From NCBI GenBank assembly GCA_023159155.1, contig JAJNNX010000011.1:1-64000 (forward strand): a stretch of DNA of 64,000 nt, given 5' to 3'. The translations under genes and the position numbers were made by a program. Below, piece after piece: positions 45,100 to 57,743 of this stretch. The number at the start of each line of letters is the position of its first letter. Position 1 is the stretch's first letter. Below the pieces are notes generated by a model. That model was not told the origin of the DNA, did no database searches, and worked only from the letters and a program-made list of their open reading frames with translations. The stretch comes from Ustulina deusta. Taxonomy: Eukaryota; Ascomycota; Sordariomycetes; Xylariales; Xylariaceae.

Positions 45100-47464
45100 A
45101 TGTTTGGGTAAATAGCGGGGTTCTATAGTTGCTTATAAAAAAAATAAAAAAATAAAATAGTTTAGTTTAGCTAAGTAAAAATATTATTTAACTTATAGAG
45201 CAAAAGCTATAAATATATTTTTGTGCTTTTAAAAGCTATAGAACTTTTTAGCTGTTTTTATGCTTAAGAATATTTTTTATACTTTTTTGGCCGGTAAGTA
45301 TTGCAGCTAAAAAAATAAGTTTTTATATTATAAATTATAGCTAAAAATATGTCCTTAATCTAATAGTTTATTATATAAGCAGGTATTTATTTGTTTTTTA
45401 AAATATTTAAACTTTTTATAGTAAATAATAAAATATTTATATTTTAATCTTTTTGCTATAAATTTTTAATATATATTATATAAAAAATCAAACTTTATAA
45501 TATTTCTAGCTTTTTTAGGCTAGTTTACTTTTTATTTTTTATATATATTTAATTAATTAATATACTATTAAATATTATTATATATATTTATTTTAATTTT
45601 TGTTTAGAAAAAAAGCCCGCTATTTTATTTGTTTTTTTATTATTAGTTATACTATAATATTTAAAAAACTAGTATAAATATAATTAGTTATATATAGCTT
45701 TAGCTATACTTTAGAACTTTTAGAACTTATAATTAAAGTTATAAAAAAAGCTATTAAAAAAGCTATATAATATAAATATATTATTTAAGCATAAATATAA
45801 ATAAAAAAAAGTCCTAGTATATTATATTAAAAACTATTTAAAGGCTTAAAAAGCTTTTTTATATTTAGTATTAAAAACTTTTTTTTAATAAAGCTAGTCT
45901 AAATCTATATAAAAAAAAGCCAAATCTTTTAAAAAATATGCCGCAAAGCTTTAAAATATACATTTATTTTTAGAGCTATTTAAATAAATAATTATATTTT
46001 ATATTCCTAGGGCCTGTTTAAAAAAAATCTTTTTAAACTATTTTTTATATGCTTTAGTTTTTTTTTTTTTTTTTTATAAAAAAGCTTAAAAAAATACTAT
46101 AAAAATAACCCTATAAAGTTTTAAAAAAAGTATTACTATAACCTAAAAAACTATTAGTTGCTTATTTTTAAACTATTATATTTAATTTATTAAAAAATAT
46201 TTATAGTTTAAGCTAATAAAGCAAACAAAGCTAATAAGTTAAATTTAGTTAAAGTAAGGCCTTCTAATAAGAAAGCTTACCTTTCTAAGGGCCGCTAAAT
46301 AAAAAAAAGTGCGCTATACTAGAATAACCGCCCTAGCAATTATATCTAGCACGCTATATATCTTTTAAACATAGCTAGATATACCTAAAAATATTTTAAG
46401 CTATTAGCTTTTAATAGATTATCTTTTTAAGCTAATATATTAGACTAGATTATTATATATAGTAATAAAAACTATAATAGCTTTTGCTACTTTAAATATA
46501 ATTCTAATAGGGGGCCCTCTAGCTATATTATTAAAAAATTTAAAAAAAATATTTATATAAGCGGCTTTACTAGCCTAAATATCTATATAGTACCGGAATT
46601 ATAGTTTTTTATTAAAATATACTTTTAATTAATATATAAAAAAGTTAAAAATAAGAACTGTAATATTACTAATAATTATAAAGTTTTTATATAGTTTATT
46701 TAAAACTAAAATATAAATTAGTTTATATTTAGAAAGTTTAAAAATAATAGTATTTTTTTAGCCCTATTAGGTAGCCTAGTATATATATAAGCTAAGTTTA
46801 GCAGTATTTTTAGAAAAACTTTTGTTATATTTTATAAAAGCTATATTATTTATATATTTAAAGCTATTTATAAAAATGCTTATGGCCCTCCTAAAAAAAA
46901 GGGCTATAAATAATATAAAAAAAAATAAAAAATATAAAAAAGCTCTAAAAAATGCTATATTTAAAAAAACAAAAAAAAATAATAATTATTTTAAATTATA
47001 AAGCTATTATTCTATTAGTTATAAACAATTAAACTTATTTAATAATTCTAATATTTTATTTTTAATTAAAAATATATTTAATTAAATAGTTTTTAAATAT
47101 TATATTAAAAGTTTTTATAATATTTAAAATAAGTAAAATAAAAATTTTGCTTTTAGTAGCAATATATTATTTTATATTATAAATAAAAATAAATACTAAA
47201 TTAAAAGCTTTTTTACTAAAAAAAGTTTTAAAGTACTAGTAAAAAATAATATTTTATTTAATAGTAATAATTAAGATTTGCTTTACTAAAAGTTTTTCTA
47301 GCTTTTTGCCTAAGTAAAAAAAAAACAAAATAAACTTTTAAAACTTAACTAAAGTATAGTTATTTTTATTAAGTTTAAAAAAAAAATTTATTTCTATAAA
47401 TCAAAAAAAATATAAATAATATTTTAGTATTAAATAAAAATTATAAAATATAAAAATAGCTTAT
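45100..47464. other. AT-rich RIP block, no gene
   Basis: A/T-saturated with residual GC in AGCT and TAGC contexts; stops in all frames. Probably worn transposon sequence in which the 47.5-kb element later landed; the host element cannot be identified. Confidence 0.65.
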
Positions 47465-47733
47465 TGCAGCAGGGCTAGTGCTAGCGGCCCGCTAGCAGCT
47501 GCGAATGTGGCTGTACGTTAATTGTTAGCCGTATTTGGGCCGCCCGCGGCCCGAACCGGCTGATCTTCGGCTATATTTAAAAAGTTCGAATAGCTATAAA
47601 AGCTTTCGGACTTCTTAGAGCAACACTTATTTTATACGTATAAAATTTATACTAGTTTTTTAGTAGTAAGCGTTCTAGTTTATTTTTGTTGTTTTTAGTT
47701 GTTTTTAGTATTAAGTTACTTTGTCTTTTTTTA
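47465..47733 (+). repeat. 5' LTR of the palindrome-bearing element
   Basis: GC-rich head (GCGGCCCGCTAGCAGCTGCG) and a TATA-like CTATAAAAG about 135 bases in, then TTAGAGCAACACTTA as a likely transcript start region. It is much less RIP-damaged than its surroundings. Confidence 0.75.
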
Positions 47734-47759
47734 ATAGTATCCTTAGTAAAGCTATAATA

Positions 47760-50700
47760 AAGCAGTCTGCTATATAAATTTATATATAATAATATTTATA
47801 TATGCTTATTATTTCTCGGAGCGCAACTTATAATTAAAGACTAATTGCTTAACGTTTTCTTATATAAATTATTATACAAATATATCTATAACCTATTAAT
47901 TACTTTAATACTAGCTTTACGCAAAGACTAACCTAGCTAGAAAACTACCTTAGTTAAAAAACTAACCTAGCCTATATAGCTTAATTAGTTAAGCCCCGTA
48001 CAAATATATTTATAAGCAGCTCTTTATATAACTCTATATATAAGTCTGCTTATAGCTATATACTTTCTAGAAAGCCTAGTTCGTATTAATTAGTCTGTTT
48101 ATATGTCTATACAACTAATTAAGCCAGCTTAGCCACGTTGATTAGCCTTGCTACCTTTGCTACCTTAGCTATACGTACTTACCACCAAATCTTTTATTAG
48201 AATATATATATAAGCAACCCGCTATATAATTTTATATATAAACTTATTTGCAGCTATCTAAGTCTAAAAAAACTTTTAAGTAGCTATTTTAGTTAGTTAG
48301 TTAGGCTAGCTATACGTGTTAATTAGCCGATTTAGCCCAGTTTTATATTAATTAGTTAGTTCGTACGTTTATATATACGTTCGAGCAGTCCGCCATATAA
48401 ATTTATATATAAACGCGCTTATATCTATACGCTATATATATAATATACTAATTAGCCTAATTAGCTTAATTGCTTTATTGGCTAGCTATATATATTACTA
48501 AATTAGTTATATTGCTTAAGTTAGTTAGTTAGTCAGTCTTTTTATTAAAAAGTTGTTTAAGCAGACCTATATATTATTTGTATATAAATATGCTTGTATA
48601 TTTTCTAATCTAAAAAAAGTCTTTGTTTTAAACTGCCGATTAATTAATTAGTTAGCTAATTGCTTTATAAATATGTCCCTATCTAAATATATTTATAAGC
48701 TAAGTCCTATATAAGTTACTATATAAACTAGCTTGCAAATATATAGCTTCTAGGGAAGCTTTGTTCTAGTTTATAATTAGCTTATTATTAGCTATATATA
48801 TTGTCACAATCAATTAAGTAAAGCTTTTATAGCTAGTTTATTAATACTATAGACAAAAACTTTAAATTAAAAAAAAAAAGAAAAAAAAAATTAAAGTTTA
48901 TAAAATAAATAGATATAGACTTTATATATATAGCTATAGAGTTAAGTTAGTCCATGCATAGACTTTCTATTTTATTACTATATAAGTCTAAAATTTTTGC
49001 AAGTTTTGCTAAAACTATACTAACTGTTATACTACTTTTTTTTAAAACTAAAAGTTTAAACATAATTTTAATTTAAAATTACTAATAATATTAAATTTAT
49101 ATAATTTTTTTATATTATACTACTTTATTATTATTTTTATAATTATTTGCAAACTTATTAATTATTACTATATATATTTATTTTTATAATTTTATAAAAA
49201 ATTTAAAAGCTTTTTTATAAGTTTTATAAAATTAGTTAAGTTTAATTAATATATTTTTAAAATTTTAAGTTATATATTAAGTATTATTAAAATTATAGCT
49301 TTTTTAAGCAATTTAGTATTATAACTTTTTATTTTTTTTATATATTTTTAATTATTTAATTTATTTAATTTTAAATTTTATTTTACTATTAATATTTTTA
49401 GTTAAAAGTAATAATTAGATTTATTAAAATAAAAAATTATTGTTTATTTTTTATAATTAATTAATATAAAATAAGTTTTTTATTTTGTAAAAGTTAGGCA
49501 AATTAAAAATATAGCTAAATTTTTGTTTTTTTAAAATTTTAAAAGGTCTAATTAATTAAAAGTTTAATTTAAAATTTAGTAAGTGTTTTTTTTTATTAGC
49601 TTATAGCTTATATTGTTTTTATGTAAAAGTTGCTATATTATATGTTATTTTTTAAATATTTTAAGTTTAATAAACTAGTTCAAACGTTTATTGTTTAGTA
49701 TTAAAATTTATAATAGTTTTATTAATATTTATTATTAAAAAGTTTTATGTTTTAACTTTTATTACTACTTTTAGTAATAATATATTAATTAATAAATATT
49801 ATAAAAAATTATATATAAAATCTAAAACAAAAAAATAAATGTTTTAATTATTTTAGTATTTATTAATATAAAAATAAAATTATTAGTTTAGTTTTTAATT
49901 AGTTAATTTTACTATTTTTTAGGTTTAAAAATAATAAGTACTACTAAAACAGTGCTTAGTGCTTATAAAACTATTAATTATTGCTATAAACTTAAAAATA
50001 AATAGTTCTATATTATTTAATATTTATATGTTTAATATGCTAAAAAATCTATATAAACTTTTGTAGTATTATATAGCTAATAACTCTACAATATTTATTT
50101 TTTTATTAAATAAAATTACAATTAAACAACTAAACTTGTTTATAAATACCTATATATAGTTATAATCTTATTAGTTAAGTAGTATATTTTTATTATTTAT
50201 TACTATATATTACTATATTATAGCTAATATAAACAATAAATAAAAAAAGCTAAAAGTCTTGTTTTATAATATTTTGTTTTTTTTATAATTATAACAATTA
50301 TATATATATTATTTATAATTATATTTTAAATAAAACTAGTAATATTTTTGTTTTAATATTTTAATTATTTTGTATTAATTTTAGTACGTAATAATTAAAA
50401 ATATATAAGCTTTTCGAATTAAAGTTATATAAAAAAAAATAGTCTTATTTAAAGTAACTTTAGGTATATATAACTTTTTGTTTTTATTTTCTAGCTTTTA
50501 TAGCTAGTTTTTTTGTTTAATTAGGTTTACTAGGTTAGCTTTTTAAAAAATATTAAGTAAAAAGTCTATAGTTAATATAAGACCTAATATTTTATTAAAC
50601 AGGATTAATACTATTATTTGTTTTTTAGCTTTTTTAGCTTTAATTATAGAAAGCTTAGCTATTTTTTTAAATAAAATATTAGCTATTATATTTTTTTGTT

Positions 50701-53700
50701 TTAGTTAGTATTAAAAAGTAATATTAAAATTTAATAAAAAATTGGCCTAATATACTTATTATATTAATAAAATCTATTTATTTAAAAAATATAATAAAAC
50801 TTAATAATTAGTTATTATAAAGAACTTAGTTCTAAAAAACTTTAGGTAGTAATGTTTTAAAGTTTATATTACTACTAAAAATTTATAGTTTTAAATTAAA
50901 TAAACTTGTTTAGTTAGTATTATTGTTTTAAAAAAATACTTTATAAGTTTTTAAGTTATATTTTTTTATTATTACTAAATAACTTTTTTTATTATATTAT
51001 ATAAAGTTTTTATTTTTATTTGTATTAGTTAGCTAGGCCTAAAAAAAGCTAGAACAAGTGCTTTATAAGCTAATAGTTTTATATATTTAAAAGTTTATTT
51101 TTGTTTTAGTCCTATTATAAATAGTTTTTTTTTTTTTAGTAATTAATTTAAAAAAGCAGTAATTTTACTAGTATAGTAAGTAAATATATAAATATAATTA
51201 TAAAGCTTAAAAAATAACCGGATTAACTTAATATTTTTAAAATTATTAAAGTTCTAATTTAAAATTGCTTAAATTTTAGCAAAGTTAATTTTAATCTTTA
51301 TTTTAGTTTTTATAACTATTTTTAAGTAGTTAATAATAAATATATTAAAATAGAACTTTTTAATATTTTTTTAATATTTAGCTTAATATAAATAGTAGAT
51401 TATTTTTTTATAATAGGTCTAGTACTATTTCTTAGTTTTAAAATAAATTAAAATATTATTTGCGTAAGCATTTGCAAATTTATTTAAAAATTTTTAGATT
51501 TATATATTAATAAAAGCTTGCTACTAAACAGGTCTTACTTTTAAACTAAAAAATAAAATAATATAATTTTATAATTAATAGTAATTAATAAAAAGCTTTA
51601 ATAATATCTAGTTTAATAAATTAAATAGTATTGCAATAATTAAATATAATATTATTAATATTTAAAGCTAATATAATTTAATTTTTTAAATATATGTTTT
51701 TTTATTAATAATTAATTATAAATTTATATTTAGTTAACTTAAATTTAAATATAAATAAAATAGAAGTAATATTTAAGTTTATATTTTATTTAATAAAGTT
51801 TATAGTTAGTAGTTTATTTATAATTTTTTTTTTAAATAAAATAAACTATATAAATATATAATATTAATAAAAACTAAAAATATATTTTTTGCTATTAAGT
51901 TTTAGTACTATATAAAACTTTAGTTATAATAGTAATAAAGTTTTAGATTTTTTTTTTAAAAAGAACTTTTTTAGGTATAATAGTTAAAAAAATAAAAAGC
52001 TTTATATTAATTTTATATATTAAAGGTTTTTTTTTTTTAAAAATAGGATTAGTTTATTATTAAAAATTTTTTATAGTACTACTTAATTAATTTAAGTTTT
52101 TTTTTTTATAAAATATTAATTATTTTTAAGTTTTTTTTAAATAGTTTAGTATAATTATTTTTAGTTATTACAAACTTAATTATAATAAGCTTTTTTAAAG
52201 TTTTTTTAGCTAGTTATTTTTATTTATTTTAATAGAAATAATTTTAAAAGTTTTATATAATTTTTTTAATAGTAGCTTAGTTTTTTTTTTTTTAAAAGTT
52301 ACTATATAGACCTTTTTTGTTTTAAGTTTAAAGGTCCTAAGTTTTTTTTTAGTTTTTTTAGTTTTAATTATTTTTAAAATAATTATTTTGTTTTTAAAAA
52401 ATTGTTTTAATATTTAATAATATTTTTTTAACGCTTAATTATATTAATCTATATTTTTTTATATTTCTAAGTTTATATTTTATTATTTATAATTAAAAAG
52501 CTTAACTATAATTATTAGTAAAAATTAAACTAATAAAAATAAATTATTTAGCTAGATTAATTATTATTTTTAAGGTTTTATTAAAATATTTTATTTTATT
52601 AATTATTTAATATTAATAATAATATTATAGCTAAAATTAATAACTTAAAATATTTAATCTTTAAATTATTAATTATTAATTTTTATAGTATATATTAAAT
52701 ATTTATAAACTTTGTTAACTATTTTATTTTAGTAGTTATAAAGCTTTTAAAGTTTAGCTAACTAAACTATTTTTATTTTTAATTATTGCTTGACTTATTA
52801 TATAAACTTATAGTTAATTATTAAAAAAGTATAAGCTTTAGTATTATATAAAACTAAAGTTTTTATTTTAATATTATTAATTTATAATTAAATAAATATT
52901 TTAAAAATAATTAATTTATTTTAGTTATATATTTTAATTAAAATAAATAAAAAAACGAATAAAAAATTTTTTATTAGTTTTATTTGTTTTTTAAATTAAA
53001 TAAACTATTAAAGCTATTTTTGTTAGGGCTTTTTTTTACTAATTAAATACCTAAAATTTTAAATTTTTAATTAAAGCAGTTAATTAATATATGCTTTTTT
53101 TTACTATAAATAAAACAGGTTTTATTATTTTAATAAGTTTTTTTTTTTTTATAATTAGTGCTTATTTTAACTGTTTTAAAGTGAATATTTTAAAACTTTT
53201 AAAGTTAGCTAAAAATTAGTAAGCTAGTTTATTAAAAGTTTAATTATTTAAGTTAGATTTTTATTTAATTAAGCTAGTAAGCTTAATTTATTAATAATTT
53301 TTATAAATTTGCTTAGTATTATATATTAATTTAATAATTTTATTAATAAATAATTTATAAAAAATATTTAGATTTATAAAAGTTTTATATAAGTTTTTTT
53401 TTAAATTTATATAAAAATAGTTCTATAATTTATATTTTTATTATAATTTAACTAATTAATATTTTTAAGCTAAGCTATTAAATATAAAAATAAATTTATT
53501 AATATTTTTATTAGTTTTATATATATAAGCTTAAAATATTTTATAAACTATAGCTATTTAATTAAAATTATAATAAATTATTAATAAAGTTTAAATTATT
53601 TTAGTAATATTATTAAATAGTTTTTTAATTAAATAAAAATATATTTTTATTAATTTTTTAATATATTTTTTTAATTAGCTTATAATATATTAAAATTAGC

Positions 53701-56700
53701 TATTTTTAGTTTAAAATATAATAATATTTTTATTTAGCTTTTTTATTAGTTTATAAACTTAGTTATTAAATAAAGCTTTATTTTTTATAAACTTATTAAG
53801 ATTAATTTTTTATATTTTAGTTTTTTTAATATAAGCAAAGTTTAAAGCGCTAAAAAATAAACTAATAAAACAAAAAATAAATAAAGTAGCAAAACTAAAA
53901 AGTTTAAAGTTAGTATTTTTAAATATACTTTTTATTATTAAATTATAGTTATTTTGTAAAAATACTAAAATAAATATATTAAAAAATTAACGTTTTATTT
54001 TTTTTATTTATTAAAAAAGTTTTACTAAAACTAATACAAAGTTATAAATTTATATAGCTATAATATTTAGTACTACGTTTTTAAATATATCATTTATTTT
54101 AAATAGTTCTAGTTCTAGTTTAGATTTTATTTTTTTAAGTTTTAATTTTTTGTTTTTTTTAGATTTTTTTTTAAATATTAGTTCGCTTAAAACGTTTATA
54201 AAAAAGTTTAATATTTAATTTTTTTTTTATTAAAAAAATATTTTAAAATTATTTAATAATAAAAAGCTAGCTATACTTAAAAGCTAGAATTGTTTTAATT
54301 GTTTAAAAACTAAAAATAAAATAAAAGTATTTAAAGTTAGGTTTTTTACAAATTATTAGCTTTTAAGTAATATAAAAATTAAAAGTTTTATTAGAGTTAT
54401 ATTAAAGTTAGATTTATATTATAAAATATATAATCTTTTATATTAAGTATATAACTAAAAAAAAAAGTTTATTTATATTTTATTAATTATAATAAAATAA
54501 AAAATATATATTTATTTAACGTTTATTAGCAAATAATTAATAAATTTAAAGTAGTGTTATAATTAGTTAAATAAAGCTTTTATAATTAGTTTATTAATAT
54601 TATAAACAAAGATTTTAAGCTAAAAAAAAAAAAAAAAAAAATTAGAGTTTATAAAATAGGTAGATATAGACTTTGTATGTATGGCTGCAGAGTTAGGTTG
54701 GTCCGTGCGCAGACTTTCTATCTTATCGCTATATAGGTCTGGAGTTCTTGCAGGTCTTGCTAAGACTGTACTAACTGTTATATATATCGCTACTACATTA
54801 ATTAATCAAATCTATATTTAAATATTATATAAACAAGTTATTATATAAATTTATATATAAACCTGTTTATATATATATTACTTATAAAAAGCTATTACTT
54901 TAAGTCCTTTGTTTAGTTCTTTGTTTAATTAGTGTTTTGTTAGCGGTTAACCGGATTTTTTATTACAAATAGTTCTACGAATAGATCTTTATACATTTTG
55001 TATATAAATATACTTATAGCGCTATAGCTTACAGAAAAATCCGCTCTAAGCTTTTGTTAGCTATATGTATACCTCTATTTTTATTAATTTTATTATTTAG
55101 CATTTTTGGCATTTTTGGTATTTTTAGCATTTTTAGCAAATTTAGCATTTTTTATTATTTTTTGTTATTTTCAGGCTTTTATACCGTTAATTAGCTAGAT
55201 CCCCATATAAGTCGCTATATAAACAAGTACTTATAGAGATTTATATAGAAGTAAGCTTGAATACGTACGGTCTAAAAGAAGCGCTATTTAGACTTTGTTT
55301 TTAAAGCCTTGTTTTAAAAACATTATTTTTATTGTAGTATTTAGCGCTATATATTACTTTTTAAATTGTTGCATTGTTAATTAGCTAGGCCTACTACGTT
55401 TAGTAGCTTACAAACATATTTATATATTAATTTATATATAAACATATTTATAGTTTATAGAAGAGCTTTTATTCTGGTTTTAATTAATAAATTGCTATAC
55501 TAATAATTAGCCAATCTTTTGTTTAGTCCTTTGTTTAATAGCTGTACAAGCAGATCTTTATATATTTTGTATGTGAATATGCTCTTATACCTATAGTCCA
55601 AAAGAAACTATTGTTTAGCTAATTAATGGACTATTATACTACCGATCGGCTAATTTAGCTATATATGCATTGATTAGTTAGTTTAGCTGTTATATAATTG
55701 ATTAATAACTTAGCTATTATATATGCATATAAGCAGCTACTTATATTAATTTATATATATATATGTTTATATTAATACATTATACCTTGTTTATTATTAA
55801 TTAGCGATTTTGCTACATATATATTAATTAGCAAGTTTACTACGTTTTATATAATTTTTAGCTATATTTGCTATTAATTAATAACTTTACTTTAATTTTA
55901 TATATATATAAGCAAATCTATATACTGTTTTACATAGACAAATGTTTTTATAAACATTACGTTTATTATTAATTAGCTAGTTTATTATATTTTTAGTTAT
56001 ATATAAGCAAGCGTACATATAGTTTTTTATATAAACCTGCTTATATATTAATTACTTACGCAAAGGCTTTCCGATTAGCCCTATACTATTTTATGCTATA
56101 TATATAGCAATACTGATTAATTTATTTGTTTGCTATGCTAATTAGTTAATATATTATATAAAGGATATAGGCATACAAGCAATTATTTATATAATTTATA
56201 TAGCAATCTATTTATACCTATATAACTTATATATTTTATATTTTATATATATAGTAATATATATATAGCACTATAAATATAACATAGCACTACTAATTAA
56301 TTAATATATTATTACTGCGCTGATTAGTTAGAATTATTATTGCTATACTAACTAGTTGCTTTATTATATATAAGCAACCTTTTATATTATTTTATATATA
56401 AACTTGCTTATAGTATATAAATTATATAGTTAGCTATACTACTAATTGAAACATATATAGCGCTATAGATATAGTATAGCATTGCTAATTAATTAGTTTG
56501 TTATTGCTGCGCTAATTAGTTATTTAGTTATATATAAACAATTACTTATACTATTTATATATAAACTTGTTTATACTATATATATTATATAGTTATTGTA
56601 GTACTACTAATTAGTTAATATATTATTACTACACTAATTAGTTTGTTATATATAAACAACTTTTTATATTATTTTATATAAAAGCTTGCTTATAATATAT

Positions 56701-56880
56701 ATATTATATAGTTATTACAGTACTGCTAATTAATTAATGCGTTATTGCTGCGCTAATTAGCTATTTTATATATATATATATAGTACTACTAATGTATTAT
56801 TGCTACGCTGCTGATTTATGATTTTTTTTTTATGTATAAACAGTTATTTATATTAATTTATATAAAACCGCGCTTATATA
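47760..56880. repeat. Array of about 20 dispersed AT-rich palindromes (interrupted 48802-54787)
   Basis: Units of about 45-50 bp have inverted arms around an A/T core of TTATATA/TATATAA. Clear examples are TATAAGCAG/CTGCTTATA at 48011-48019/48046-48054, TATAAACA/TGTTTATA at 54828-54835/54864-54871, TATAAGCA/TGCTTATA at 56002-56009/56038-56045, TATAAGCAA/TTGCTTATA at 56369-56377/56404-56412 and TATAAACAA/TTGTTTATA at 56533-56541/56577-56585. Spacers of about 60-130 bp contain recurring GCTAATTAGTTAG-like strings. Seven or so units lie left of the nested element and a dozen right of it, so the array was continuous before that insertion. Confidence 0.75.
48802..54782 (-). mobile_element. Nested LTR retrotransposon, 5.98 kb, inverted copy of the 6-21 kb family
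   Basis: LTRs at 48802-49031 and 54555-54782 are reverse-complement copies of the family in the left array. The target duplication is TATAT on both sides (48797-48801, 54783-54787), although in AT-rich context. At nearly 6 kb it is the longest, probably most complete, copy in the window. The interior aligns with the left-arm copies in reverse and has no open frame. Minus strand means opposite to the left array; the true transcription direction is not proven. Confidence 0.8.
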
Positions 56881-57474
56881 TACAATTTTTAAAGTTATTT
56901 ATAAAGTTTATTTATCTATAAAGCTAATTAAGGCTTATTTTACAAATTCTAACCTATATATATACTATTAAAAAATGTTACTATAGTTATATAGAGATTT
57001 ATATGTATTGAGAGTAGTGAGGGCTATGGTGTAACTTTTTGTATAGAGATTTAGCTTAGGTTCGAAGTAGTGGCTAACTATGGCACTTACTTAAGTTTTA
57101 ATACAAGATACTAGCAAATACTGCTATATATGTTAGGTTTAGATAGAATTACATACGTTTTTATATAGGAATATATTAAAGAAATACAAAAAAATAGGGC
57201 ATTTAAAAAACTAAAAAGTTATACTAGTAGGCATACGGACCAAGAGAAAAAGCTATGGACTAAAAAAAATTTATTATAATATACGACCGGTTTAGCAATT
57301 GGCTAATTAAGGGCTTAGTGGCCTAATAGGTTAGGGCTAGTTCTTTTTTTTTTTTAAGCTGTTAAAACTTAAGAGTTCGAATAAGTATTATATTATATTG
57401 TTTTTTTTAGTATTTTTAGCTCTGCAGTTAGATTCAAAGCTATCTAAAGACTAAAGCTCTAAATAAGGGAAGTT

Positions 57475-57743
57475 TGCAGTAGGGCTAGTGCTAGCGGCCC
57501 GCTGGCAGCTGCAAATATGGCTGTACGTTAATTGTTAGCTATATTTAGGCCGCCCGCAGCCTGAACCGGCTGATCTTCGGCTATATTCAGAAAGTTTGAA
57601 TAGCTATAAAAGCTTTCGAACTTCTTAGAGCAACACTTACTTTATACGTATAGAATTTATACTAGTTTTTTAATAGTAGGCGCTCTAGTTTATTTTTGTT
57701 ATTTTTAGTTATTTTTAGTATTAAGTTGCCCCGTCCTTTTTTA
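57475..57743 (+). repeat. 3' LTR of the palindrome-bearing element
   Basis: Same length (269 bp) as the 5' LTR, preceded by an AAATAAGGGAAG purine tract, and followed by CTAT. Confidence 0.75.

Larger units (their letters stand above)
47465..57743 (+). mobile_element. Non-coding LTR element (LARD-like) with palindrome array, split by a nested retrotransposon
   Basis: Two direct 269-bp LTRs (47465-47733 and 57475-57743), the same sequence as the solo LTR at 12023, start TGCAG and end TA (mutated CA). Flanks are TTAT at left and CTAT at right, one transition apart, and 4 bp like the CTAA of the solo copy. Just inside the left LTR, ATAGTATCC resembles a mutated TGGTATCC primer-binding site (47735 on). 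Just before the right LTR, AAATAAGGGAAG is a polypurine tract. Without the nested 5.98-kb insertion it would be 4.29 kb. No coding sequence is visible; the interior is mostly dispersed palindromes. This is the plan of a large retrotransposon derivative that depends on another element's proteins. Confidence 0.7.

Noticed and set aside
47760..56880. CRISPR-like regular repeat-spacer pattern
   Set aside because: Units are degenerate, palindromic and unevenly spaced, in a eukaryotic retroelement; no cas genes are expected or seen.
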